Of a stretch of DNA of 64,000 nt, positions 1-7,596 are shown one piece after another. The DNA is from JAJPHF01 sp035293805 (GTDB lineage Bacteria; Chloroflexota; UBA6077; JAJPHF01). A program made the translations under genes and the position numbers. The DNA is taken from positions 1-64,000 of the forward strand of contig DATGMD010000010.1 in assembly GCA_035293805.1 (NCBI GenBank), written 5' to 3'. The number at the start of each line of letters is the position of its first letter. The stretch's first letter is position 1. A model generated the notes under the pieces. The model was not told the DNA's origin and made no database searches. It saw only the letters and a list, made by a program, of their open reading frames with translations.

Positions 1-130
1 CACCCTCCGCAACACTGCGCTCAACGTGCTACGTCGGCGCGGCTTCGTGTTCCTGCCCGACGCGCGCCGCTGGCTGGCCGCTCAAGTCGATGGCGGCTTG
101 CCGCTGCTCACTCGCTCGTTAGAGCAGTGA
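1..130 (+). CDS. 3' end of an unidentified gene (partial)
   Basis: An open frame enters from the window edge (first full codon at base 2) and stops with TGA at 128-130, giving about 42 C-terminal residues. The peptide is basic and starts with a segment reading TLRNTALNVLRRRG. This loosely recalls the C-terminal helix of some IS4/ISAs1-type transposases, where an LRN-AL--LRR pattern is common. Only the tail is visible, so the family is a guess. The next gene starts 134 bases further on the same strand. Confidence 0.4.
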   Translation, partial: TLRNTALNVLRRRGFVFLPDARRWLAAQVDGGLPLLTRSLEQ

Positions 131-264
131 ATAGCCCTAGATCCCTGCCCGCAACGCCTGCCTCCCGCCGCTGCCCCGTGCTAGACTGGTGGCTGGCCGG
201 CGCTTCGCCGCCGCTCTCGCTGAGCCGTCCATCACGGAACCGAACCGCTACCAGGGAGGCGAAA

Positions 265-1230
265 ATGGCTCGCGTCTCGCTGTCCATGGCCTGCGACGCG
301 CCGACGTTGGCGCCGCTGATCTTCGGCTCGGTCGGCATCGCGGACGTCGACCTGCGCATCGAGCAAGTGCAGCCCGAGGAGCGCCACCACCGCATGCTCC
401 ACGATCTCGCGTTCGACGTCTGCGAATACTCGAGCATCAACTACCTCAGCGATTGGCACTCCGGCCTGCCGTTCACCGCGATCCCCGTCTTTCCGCACCG
501 CACGTTCCGCCACCGCGACATCTGGGTGTCGCGCGCCTCGGGCATCGCCGAGCCTGCGCAGCTCAACGGCAAGCGCATCGGCCTCCAGAGCTGGGCCAAC
601 TCGGCCGCGCTCTGGCAGCGCGGCGCGCTGCAGCACGATTTCGGCCTCGACCTCGGCTCGGTGGACTGGGTGGCCAATCTGCCGGAGGGCCCGGGGTTCC
701 ACCGCCCCGACTGGCTGCGGCTCACGCGCCGGCCCGAGGGCCGCACCATCGACCAGCTCGTCGCCGCCGGCGACCTCGACGCCATGATGGTGCCGTGGCC
801 CGCGCGCTTCTCGCCGGAAGAGGCGGAGCGCGTCGAGCGCCTGTTCCCGGACTACGTGGCCGTCGAGCAGGCGTACTTCGAGCGCAGTGGCGCGTTCCCG
901 ATCATGCACGTCGTCGTCGTGAAGAACGCCGTGCTGAGCGAGCACCCGTGGGTCGCCGAGCGCCTGTTCGACGGCCTGCGTCGCGCCATCGACACGTACG
1001 TCGAGGGCCAGCGCGCGGCAAACGCCCCCAGCCCCATCTGGCGCGGTCTCTCCTGGGCCGAGCAGGAGCGTCGCATGGGTCCCCAGCCGTGGCCGAGCGG
1101 CCTGGAGGCGAATCGCGCCGCCCTGCAGACGGTCGTCACCTACGCCCTGGAGCAGGGTATCCTGGCCCAGCCGCTCGACGTGAGCGATCTCTTTCGCTTC
1201 GAGGGCCACGCGCTGGCCGGCCTAGGCTAG
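265..1230 (+). CDS. Periplasmic-binding-fold protein, 4,5-dihydroxyphthalate decarboxylase/NMT1-like
   Basis: The protein has 321 residues from ATG 265, which has an AGGGAGGC ribosome site just upstream (253-260). An in-frame ATG at 127 lacks such a site and would add an unconvincing Arg/Pro-rich stretch. The sequence resembles the periplasmic-binding-like family that includes Pht5 4,5-dihydroxyphthalate decarboxylase and ABC-transporter binding proteins. Visible family-like segments are a Val-rich N-terminal strand, FDVCEYSSINYL near residue 50, LNGKRIGLQ near 110 and a C-terminal YALEQGI helix. There is no signal peptide or lipobox, so it probably acts in the cytoplasm, possibly as an enzyme. 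No permease or ATPase gene is adjacent. Substrate is unknown. Confidence 0.75.
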   Translation: MARVSLSMACDAPTLAPLIFGSVGIADVDLRIEQVQPEERHHRMLHDLAFDVCEYSSINYLSDWHSGLPFTAIPVFPHRTFRHRDIWVSRASGIAEPAQLNGKRIGLQSWANSAALWQRGALQHDFGLDLGSVDWVANLPEGPGFHRPDWLRLTRRPEGRTIDQLVAAGDLDAMMVPWPARFSPEEAERVERLFPDYVAVEQAYFERSGAFPIMHVVVVKNAVLSEHPWVAERLFDGLRRAIDTYVEGQRAANAPSPIWRGLSWAEQERRMGPQPWPSGLEANRAALQTVVTYALEQGILAQPLDVSDLFRFEGHALAGLG

Positions 1231-1411
1231 TAGCAGCCGATCGGCGCTGGCCCCGCCCGGGCGCTTCCGACATAATAGACCCGGCAGCCTCGCCCGACTG
1301 ATTCCTCCGGCCGCTTCAGCGGCGCCGCGCGGCAGGCTGTACCCCGCCGACTCGCCCGCCCTCCCTGCGTGGGCCGGGCCACCGCCGGCGGTAAGTTGCG
1401 CCGGAGGTCAC

Positions 1412-3568
1412 ATGGCCACGACCACGCTGCCCATCACCTTGCGAATCGCTCGCTCAGCCAACGAGGCGTTCGAGGCGAGCGACGGACGCTGTTACGTCGA
1501 TCTTGCCGCGCTCGGCGGCGGCTTCCAGGCCGGCGACGTCGTGCTGTTGCGGACAGAGCGCGGCCGCACGACGCTGGCCCGCCTCGCCGCGGGCGAGGAC
1601 GTGCCCGCCGGCACCGTGCAGCTGGACCGCTACCAGCGCCTCGCGCTGAAGGCACGCATCGGCGAGACGGTCGCCGTCGAGCCGACCGAGGCCCCACCAG
1701 TCCAGCAGATCACTGTGCTGCCCGCCGTCGACGTTTGGGGCGCCCATCACCTGGAAGAGCACCTGCGCGCGAGCTTCGGCGCGCACGGCACGCCCGTCGC
1801 GCTCGGCAGCGTGCTCTATTGCCAGTTCCACGACTCCATCGCCGGCACCACCTACAAGGTGATCGACATCAAGGACGGCCCCGGCGTGATGACCGCCGGC
1901 ACCGACGTGCGCGTCGAGTACGGCTCAGCGACGACGACCGACGCGATGGGCGATGTCAGCTTCGCCGACGTGGGCGGCCTGGAGCGCCAGATCGATCTGG
2001 TCCGCGAGCTAGTACAGCTCCCCCTCCAGTATCCCCACGTCTACCGCCAGTTGGGCATCAGCGCGCCGCGCGGCATCCTGTTCTACGGTCCGCCGGGCTC
2101 CGGCAAGACCCACCTGGCGCGCGCCGTCGCTAACGAGGTGGACGCCCGCTTCTTCTACATCAACGGCCCCGAGGTCGTCGGCACGCTCTACGGCGAGACC
2201 GAGGGCAATCTGCGCAAAATCTTCTCCGAGGCCACCCACCACGCGCCGTCCGTCATCCTGATCGACGAGGTCGACGCCCTCGCGCCGAAACGCGGCGAGA
2301 CCGGCGCGCACTCCGACACCCGCGCCGTCACCCAGCTCCTGTCGCTGATGGACGGTATGACCCGCGTCGACGGCGTCATCGTTATCGGCACCACCAACCG
2401 CATCGAGTCGATCGACCTCGCGCTGCGCCGCCCGGGCCGCTTCGACCGCGAGATCTTCATCGGCCCGCCCAGCACCGATGGCCGCCTGGCGATCCTGGAG
2501 ATTCACAGCCGCGAGATGCCCCTCTCGCCCGAGACGCACGACTACCTACCACAGGTGGCCCGGCTCACGCCCGGCTTCGTCGGCGCCGACATCATGGAGC
2601 TGTGCCGCGAGGCCGGGCTGAGCGCGCTGCGGCGCCACACGCCGACCGATAGCCGCCTGATCGGTGCGCCGCGCATCGACCCACGCGCCATCGAGATCGA
2701 GCCGCGCGACTTCGACGCCGCCCTCACCCGCATCCGCCCGTCCGCGCTACGCGAGGCGCTGGTCACGATCCCCGACGTGTCGTGGGAGGACGTCGGCGGC
2801 CTGGAGCAGCAGAAGGCCCGCCTGCGCGAGCTGATCGGGCGCCCGCTGCAGAACCGGCGGAACTACGAGGAGCTGGGCGTGAGCCCCGCCACGGGCATCC
2901 TGCTCTATGGGCCGCCGGGCACGGGCAAGACGCTGCTCGCCCGCGCGATCGCCCATGAGTGCGGCGTGAACTTCCTGCCGGTCGAGGGGCCGGAGATCTT
3001 CACGAAGTGGCTGGGCGAGTCGGAGGAGACGATCCGCCACATCTTCCGCGTGGCCCGGCAGCTCGCCCCGACCATTATCTTCTTCGACCAGTTGGACGCC
3101 CTCGCGCCCCAGCGTGGCCGCGACCTCGGCTCGCAGACCACCGAGCGTGTGGTGAACCAGCTGCTCACCGAGCTGGACGGCATCGAGCCTCGCAGCGAGG
3201 TCATCGTGCTCGGCGCCACGAATCGCCTCGACCTGATCGACCCCTCGGTGCTCCGCCCCGGGCGGCTCAGCACGCACATCCTGGTGCCGCTGCCCGACGA
3301 GGCCGACCGCGCCGCGATCCTCCGCATCCAGCTTCGCAACGCGCCGCTGGCCGTCGGCACCACCGCCGACCAGGTCGTCGAGTATCTGGTGCCGCGGACG
3401 GAGGGCTTCTCGGGCGCGGACTTGCGGCTCGCCTGCGACGAAGCGAAGCTCATGGCGATGCAGGGCGAGTCGAGCAACGGTGAGGTGGCGCTAACGCTCG
3501 CCCACTTCGCCGAGGCGCTGGCCCGTGTGCGCTACGCGCCGCCCACCGAGCTGCCCGCCGAGGAATAA
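1412..3568 (+). CDS. CDC48/VAT-like tandem AAA+ ATPase with D2 Walker B Glu-to-Gln change
   Basis: A 718-residue protein of the CDC48/p97/VAT type, which unfolds protein substrates as a hexamer. ATG 1412 follows a GGAGG site (1403-1407). Residues 1-170 match the CDC48 N-domain pattern (double-psi barrel, then a smaller subdomain). The D1 AAA module has Walker A GPPGSGKT at 226-233, an intact Walker B ending IDEVDAL near 285 and an RRPGRFD arginine-finger region. The D2 module has Walker A GPPGTGKT at 500-507, but its Walker B reads FFDQLDAL: Gln560 replaces the catalytic Glu. In p97, an engineered change of this kind blocks hydrolysis while leaving ATP binding. The C-terminus ends soon after D2. 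CDC48-type proteins are usual in archaea and eukaryotes and patchy in bacteria, so acquisition by transfer is plausible. No cofactor or proteasome gene is nearby. Confidence 0.93.
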   Translation: MATTTLPITLRIARSANEAFEASDGRCYVDLAALGGGFQAGDVVLLRTERGRTTLARLAAGEDVPAGTVQLDRYQRLALKARIGETVAVEPTEAPPVQQITVLPAVDVWGAHHLEEHLRASFGAHGTPVALGSVLYCQFHDSIAGTTYKVIDIKDGPGVMTAGTDVRVEYGSATTTDAMGDVSFADVGGLERQIDLVRELVQLPLQYPHVYRQLGISAPRGILFYGPPGSGKTHLARAVANEVDARFFYINGPEVVGTLYGETEGNLRKIFSEATHHAPSVILIDEVDALAPKRGETGAHSDTRAVTQLLSLMDGMTRVDGVIVIGTTNRIESIDLALRRPGRFDREIFIGPPSTDGRLAILEIHSREMPLSPETHDYLPQVARLTPGFVGADIMELCREAGLSALRRHTPTDSRLIGAPRIDPRAIEIEPRDFDAALTRIRPSALREALVTIPDVSWEDVGGLEQQKARLRELIGRPLQNRRNYEELGVSPATGILLYGPPGTGKTLLARAIAHECGVNFLPVEGPEIFTKWLGESEETIRHIFRVARQLAPTIIFFDQLDALAPQRGRDLGSQTTERVVNQLLTELDGIEPRSEVIVLGATNRLDLIDPSVLRPGRLSTHILVPLPDEADRAAILRIQLRNAPLAVGTTADQVVEYLVPRTEGFSGADLRLACDEAKLMAMQGESSNGEVALTLAHFAEALARVRYAPPTELPAEE

Positions 3569-3630
3569 TACCGCCTCCCGCGACGGTCCTCCCCAACTCA
3601 CCCTCGGACAGCGCTGGTGCCCAGGGCCGG

Positions 3631-3716
3631 CCCCTCCCCCTCTCCTGAGGGAGAGGGGGGCAGGGGGGTGAGGTCCGGCCCTCCCCCTCTCCCCCTGGGA
3701 GAGGGCCGGGGTGAGA
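3631..3716. repeat. Two palindromic CCCTCTCC/GGAGAGGG units
   Basis: Two successive units of about 40 bases (3631-3672 and 3679-3716). Each contains CCCTCTCC, a short CTGA or CCCTGG centre and GGGAGAGGG, followed by a GGGGTGAG tail. They sit in the gap between the convergent AAA ATPase and lipoprotein genes, so they may also serve as terminators. Related arrays occur at 6241-6364 and 14791-14954. Confidence 0.8.
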
Positions 3717-3768
3717 GCCCGCCCCGGTCGGCGAACTGCGGGACCTGAGCTGGTGCAGGCCGCGCGGG

Positions 3769-4281
3769 TCAGGGCAACATGATCCGTATGGTCAGCGCAA
3801 CCTGCACCGTCTCGCCGGCGCCCACGGTGGCATCCTGGTAGGCGTGGACGCGCGTGCCGCTCGGTAGCTCCATGTTCAGCGCGCCCGCGGGCAGCGCCCC
3901 GGGAGTTTGCCCGGCCGCCGGCACGACGAGCCAGTACCGGCCAGGCGGCACGACGAGCGCGACCTGGCCCTGCGCGTCCGTGACGCCCTCGGCCACCACG
4001 GTTCCCGACGGCTCATAGTCCACCGCTTCAACCGTCAGGCCCGCGCCGGCCCCCAGCGCCTGCGGGCCGGTCGGCGTCGCATCCCGCGGGGGCTGCGCGC
4101 CGCCACCCCCCACGACCTGCACCGTGACGGCCAGCGTGCCCATCGCCTGCTCCGCTGCGTCGCCAACCCCACACGTCGCCATGTCGGTGGCGTCCTGGCT
4201 GCGCGCGACTGTCCCGGGCATGCAGGCCGCCAGCGCCGCCACCGCCACGACGACCGTGCGGACGCTCGCCCACCGCGGCAT
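3769..4281 (-). CDS. Small lipoprotein with carboxypeptidase-regulatory-like beta-sandwich
   Basis: A 170-residue exported protein. ATG 4281 is preceded on the minus strand by GGAGGTATAG. Residues 1-19 form a signal peptide with a lipobox reading LAAC, so Cys19 is the likely lipidation site. The rest looks like a single Ig-like/prealbumin-type domain: TLAVTVQVVGG opens it and a GVTDAQGQVALVVPPGRYWL segment is typical of the carboxypeptidase-regulatory or SpaA-like fold. This fold usually mediates surface binding or stability and has no enzymatic activity. It is followed downstream by the palindromic repeats and stands alone on its strand, convergent with the AAA ATPase. Function is unknown. 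Confidence 0.75.
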   Translation of the reverse strand: MPRWASVRTVVVAVAALAACMPGTVARSQDATDMATCGVGDAAEQAMGTLAVTVQVVGGGGAQPPRDATPTGPQALGAGAGLTVEAVDYEPSGTVVAEGVTDAQGQVALVVPPGRYWLVVPAAGQTPGALPAGALNMELPSGTRVHAYQDATVGAGETVQVALTIRIMLP

Positions 4282-4398
4282 GTCTATACCTCCTGGCCCG
4301 CCTTCTCACCGTGCACGGGCGATGCCGGCCGCCAGCGCCTCTTGCAGTCGAATGCGATCGGGGTGAGCGGCGCCCTCCCCTTCGTACGGGAGAACTCG

Positions 4399-5337
4399 CT
4401 AGCGCGCGAGGTCCGCGATCAGCCGCAGCACTCGCTCCACTGATCCGTCCGGATCAGCAGCAACCGGGATCGGCGTCACCATCAGCTCGCCGCCACACGA
4501 GCGGCGCAGCTGCTGGAGCCGGTCCGCCACGGCGGTCTCCGTCCCGTGTACGACCACCGCGTCGATCATCGCGTCGGACCACCGTCCCTCGCGCACCTCC
4601 GGGAAGCCAGCCGCCTCGAACATCGCTACGTAGTGCGGCAGCGTCGGATAGAAGCCGAGCCGCTCGCGCACCGCCTCTCGCGCTGCCGCGGCGTCTACGT
4701 CCAGGCAGACCGGCACGTGCATGATGAGCGGCGGTGTCGGCCGGCCCTGGGCCGCCGCCCCCTCCCGCAGCGCCGGCAGCGCCACCGCGCGCACGTAGCT
4801 ATCCGGGCACAGCCAGGTGATCGCGCCGTCGGCCACCGCGCCGCACATCTCGAACGAGCGCCGGCGCAGCGCCGAGGCCAGCACCGGCACGCCCGGCGGC
4901 GGCTGGGGCAGCTTGAAGTGCGCGACCACCCCCGCCTCGTCGAGGTCCACGGCCCCCTCTTGCAGCAGCGCCTTCGCGGCCTTGACGTAGGCGCGCAGGT
5001 GCGCCAGCGGCCGCACGTACGGAATGCCATAGACCGTCTCGTTGTTCGCGCCGGAGGGACCAACGCCCAGCCGGAAACGCCCCGGGGCCAGGCTGTCGAT
5101 CACCGTCGCCTGCTGCGCCGCCACAATCGGGTGACAGGGATACGTGCGGATCACCGCCGTGCCGAGCAGGATGCGCGCGGTGCGCGCCGCCGCGGCCGCC
5201 AGCAGCGCCATCGGGTCCACCGGGTTGCTGATGAGCCAGACCGCCGGCACCCCGATGCTCTCGGCGTGCTCGATGGCTTGCAGCAGGCGCGGCGCATCTG
5301 GCGCGGCCAGGTGCGCGCCGATAATCCCATCCGGCAT
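4399..5337 (-). CDS. LLM-class flavin/F420-dependent oxidoreductase
   Basis: A 312-residue protein of the bacterial luciferase-like monooxygenase superfamily, a TIM-barrel family that uses FMN or F420. The start ATG has GGAGG seven bases upstream. Family signs in order: an N-terminal MPDGIIGAHL strand, a helix with HAESIGVPAVWL, the segment RILLGTAVIRTYPCHPIVAAQQATVIDSL cut into family-typical blocks, then LAPGRFRLGVGPSG near residue 90, the phosphate-contact region of these enzymes. The substrate cannot be told. A second LLM gene lies at 43387-44391, but the two share only family-level similarity. Downstream is the lipoprotein gene in the same direction, about 120 bases away. Confidence 0.87.
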   Translation of the reverse strand: MPDGIIGAHLAAPDAPRLLQAIEHAESIGVPAVWLISNPVDPMALLAAAAARTARILLGTAVIRTYPCHPIVAAQQATVIDSLAPGRFRLGVGPSGANNETVYGIPYVRPLAHLRAYVKAAKALLQEGAVDLDEAGVVAHFKLPQPPPGVPVLASALRRRSFEMCGAVADGAITWLCPDSYVRAVALPALREGAAAQGRPTPPLIMHVPVCLDVDAAAAREAVRERLGFYPTLPHYVAMFEAAGFPEVREGRWSDAMIDAVVVHGTETAVADRLQQLRRSCGGELMVTPIPVAADPDGSVERVLRLIADLAR

Positions 5338-5582
5338 CGTCGTCCTCCCCAGCCCCCTAGAGCCGCCGGCGCGCGAGCCGAGCAGCCGGCGTCACGTAGG
5401 CGTGACCCGTGTAGCTACCAGCACCGCGTAGTGGCAGCTCTGTTGGCCGCCCGTGGCCCCCCGGCCCCCCGGGGCTCCTCGGATCGCCGCTCCTGCCCAC
5501 CCCGCCGGGCACCCGACCCGCGTGGGGACATATCACGCGGCCGCCCGCTTGACCTCCGTAGGGACGGGTTTCATGCCCATTC

Positions 5583-5769
5583 GCTCCAACTAATTCGGAA
5601 ACCCAATGCCGGTAAAGGCTGAGCGCCTGAGCGGCCTGCTGCCCGCGCCGGCCCCATCGGCCGGGAGCCCAGGTCGAACCGTGAGGGGCAGGCGCAGGAC
5701 GCTCCTCCGCCTGGCCCGCTCGGAGCCGGGATTCCTAGGCCCGGCGCCGAAAACGGAATTAGTTGGAGC
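5583..5769. mobile_element. MITE-like element, 187 bp with 14 bp terminal inverted repeats
   Basis: GCTCCAACTAATTC at 5583-5596 is matched exactly by its reverse complement GAATTAGTTGGAGC at 5756-5769. The 159 bases between have no gene and are rich in short GC palindromes. The size and terminal inverted repeats fit a non-autonomous miniature element. No clear target-site duplication is visible at the ends and no transposase gene is in the window. Confidence 0.55.
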
Positions 5770-5835
5770 AGATGCTCGCGTGGCCGCCCACGGCCTGTGG
5801 CGCGGCAGACGGCCAGCGTCACGGCCCCCGTCCCG
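5770..5835 (-). repeat. Dispersed repeat copy related to 14284-14350
   Basis: Read on the minus strand, this segment runs GGGACGGGGGCCGTGACG, then a CTGCCGCGCCACAGGCCG block and a GGGCGGCCACG block. It matches the plus-strand sequence at about 14284-14350 with a few differences. It starts directly beside the MITE-like element. Confidence 0.6.
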
Positions 5836-6009
5836 GCGCCAGCCCGCCGCCCATCCTGGTTACGAACCGCCGCGAGCTGGCTTCCGAGGATGGTGAGCAC
5901 GCCCGGCTCGGCTAAACCTCCTCACCATCATCGGCCACATACCACGCGAGGCGGTTCCCCGCAAGCATACGGCGCTGGCTTGAATTGAACAAGAGAAGGT
6001 ACGGCCCGG

Positions 6010-6121
6010 GGTGTGCCTCGGCATTTTGCGGGCGGGCGCGCGGCTCCGGCCCAGGCCGGGTGGTCCCCGCCGCCACGCGAATAGGTGTGCCTCGGCATTT
6101 TGCGGGCGGGCGCGCGGCTCC
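6010..6121 (+). repeat. 38 bp direct repeat, two copies
   Basis: The same 38 bases, from GGTGTGCCTCGGCATT to CGCGCGGCTCC, occur at 6010-6047 and 6084-6121 without a mismatch, separated by 36 unrelated bases. No gene overlaps. Only two copies are present, so this is not a CRISPR array. Confidence 0.85.
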
Positions 6122-6240
6122 ACTGGCTGCGCCGGACGATGGCTCTCTGCCAATGCCTTATCTTGTAGGGGCGTAGCAAGCAGCGCCCCGCCCGGTCGCC
6201 ACCCGGTCCGGTGTCCCAGCGAATCCGGTGCGGGGGCGTC

Positions 6241-6364
6241 CCACTCCCTCTCCCCCTGGGAGAGGGCAGGGGTGAGGGCGCGTCTCACTCCCTCTCCCCC
6301 TGGGAGAGGGCAGGGGTGAGGGCGTCCCTCCCCCTCTCCACCTGGGAGAGGGTCGGGGTGAGGG
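6241..6364 (+). repeat. Three tandem palindromic CCCTCTCC units
   Basis: Three units begin CCCTCTCC at 6246, 6290 and 6332 (steps of 44 and 42 bases). Each has a CCCTCTCCCCC arm, a GGGAGAGGG arm and a GGGGTGAGGGCG tail. The array has the opposite orientation to the one at 14791-14954. Confidence 0.85.
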
Positions 6365-6380
6365 CGCGCTCCCAGTACCC

Positions 6381-6655
6381 GGCCGCGAGGCGCGCCGGAG
6401 AGCGCCCGCTAGCTCGCGCGACGTGGTCGCCTATCTTACGCCGTACACGCCTCCCCCGCACCCGCCGCCCGCGCCCGGCCCGGGGCACTCCCCGCCGGCC
6501 CGGCCCGCGGCAGGAGAGCCGGGGAGTATCGTACGGGGTAAACGATGCGACCTTCCGCGCCCGAGGAGCACGCGCAGACCCGCGCCCGGCCTAGCACTTA
6601 ACCACCCGGTAAAGGAACATCGTTTGACCGTTCCTCGGTTAAATTCACGTGCCCA
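6381..6655 (+). repeat. Left arm of a long inverted repeat pair (about 270 bp)
   Basis: This segment is imperfectly repeated in reverse complement at 14431-14704. Shared landmarks are GGCCGCGAGGCGCGC at the outer end, CGTGGTCGC, TATCTTACGCC, GTAAACGATGCGACCTT and, at the inner end, CATCGTTTGACCGTTCCTCG. In between are GC-rich parts that match less well. It contains no convincing gene. Confidence 0.8.
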
Positions 6656-6731
6656 CAAGGCGCTCCACGGTCACGATCGAGCGCGCCGCGGCCCGGCGCC
6701 GCAAGACCCCGGGCAGCACCCGAGCCAACGG

Positions 6732-6761
6732 TTGCCGCCGCACGGAGGCGACCGGTATAGT
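6732..6761 (+). promoter_or_regulatory. Putative sigma-70 promoter for the co-polymerase genes
   Basis: TTGCCG at 6732-6737 and TATAGT at 6756-6761 are 18 bases apart. They lie about 80 bases upstream of the GTG chosen for the first polysaccharide co-polymerase gene. Confidence 0.5.
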
Positions 6762-6839
6762 AACCCGGCCCGGCGCCCCGGGACGTTGAGGGTGCGCGCG
6801 CTGCCAGGGCGGCTGGCGCGCGGAAAGAGATACGGCGAC

Positions 6840-7592
6840 GTGGAGATCGCGCACTACCTGGAGATCATCCGCCGGCGCTGGTGGCTCGCCGCGCTGACCA
6901 CGCTGGCAGCCCTGCTCGTCGCCGGCTTGCTGGCCTATCGCGGCGCGTCGGCCTACAAGGCCACGGTCCGCGTGGCCGTTAGCACCCCGCCCGCCGAAGG
7001 CTGCTCGGGCCGTCCGGTCACGGGCCCCGACGGCCAACCGATTCGCACGTTCGACTACGACTGCAACTACTACGCCTGGCTCAGCTCCGAGTACCTCGCC
7101 GACGACCTGAGCCAGCTCATCCAGAGCCAGTCGTTCGCGGAGGACGTGAGCGCCATCATGGGCGAGCACGTCGATCCGAAGAGCATCAGCGATGTCGTGC
7201 GCACGCGCAAGACGCACCGCATCCTGAGCATCACGGTGACCGCCAACACTTTCCAGCGCGCCCAGCAGCTAGGTGACGCCATCGTCCAGGCTCTCCGCAC
7301 CCAGCCCGGCAAGTATCTCGCGCAGCTGGCCGCCGAGAATGGCCAGATCGTGGTGATCGACCCGTCGCAGACTCAGCGCGGCGACGGCGCGGCCGCCGTC
7401 GCGCTGGACATCGGCCTCAAGACGCTGCTCGGGCTCCTCGTCGGCCTGGCCCTGATCCTGGCGCTCGACTTCTTTGACCCAACAGTCCGCGACTCGCGCG
7501 ACGCCGAGCGCACGCTGGGGCTGCCGATCCTTGGCGAGATCCCCGGCGCCTCCGAGCGTGGGCCGCGGCCCACGCCAGTGGCGAGCAGCTAG
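6840..7592 (+). CDS. Wzz/chain-length-determinant family protein (first copy)
   Basis: A 250-residue membrane protein of the polysaccharide co-polymerase type. Such proteins control chain length or export of capsular and exopolysaccharides together with a tyrosine kinase. I chose GTG 6840, which begins directly at the family-typical EIAHYLEIIRRRWWLAALTTL; a weak AAAGAGA site lies upstream. A transmembrane helix spans about residues 12-35, an extracytoplasmic domain follows, and a second helix (LGLLVGLALILALDFF) lies near 205-222. After that comes the cytoplasmic tail ERTLGLPILGEIP, usual before a BY-kinase. A second co-polymerase starts five bases after its stop and the kinase follows, so the three are likely co-transcribed. 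Confidence 0.85.
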   Translation: MEIAHYLEIIRRRWWLAALTTLAALLVAGLLAYRGASAYKATVRVAVSTPPAEGCSGRPVTGPDGQPIRTFDYDCNYYAWLSSEYLADDLSQLIQSQSFAEDVSAIMGEHVDPKSISDVVRTRKTHRILSITVTANTFQRAQQLGDAIVQALRTQPGKYLAQLAAENGQIVVIDPSQTQRGDGAAAVALDIGLKTLLGLLVGLALILALDFFDPTVRDSRDAERTLGLPILGEIPGASERGPRPTPVASS

Positions 7593-7596
7593 CCTC

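Larger units (their letters stand above)
5338..6839. other. Gene-free, repeat-rich 1.5 kb stretch
   Basis: No open frame here has a convincing start, ribosome site or recognisable protein. The translations are Arg/Pro/Ala-rich by-products of GC bias. The stretch holds, in order: a MITE-like element (5583-5769), a copy of a dispersed repeat (5770-5835), a 38 base direct repeat (6010-6121), three palindromic units (6241-6364), one arm of a large inverted repeat (6381-6655) and a promoter (6732-6761). Confidence 0.8.

Noticed and set aside
189..1301. Long plus-strand frame overlapping the first full gene
   Set aside because: It is an Arg/Ala-rich shadow of the 265-1230 gene in another frame.
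5571..5900. Open frame of 109 codons on the minus strand
   Set aside because: It runs through the MITE-like element and a dispersed repeat, has no ribosome site and reads as Gly/Pro/Arg-rich bias.
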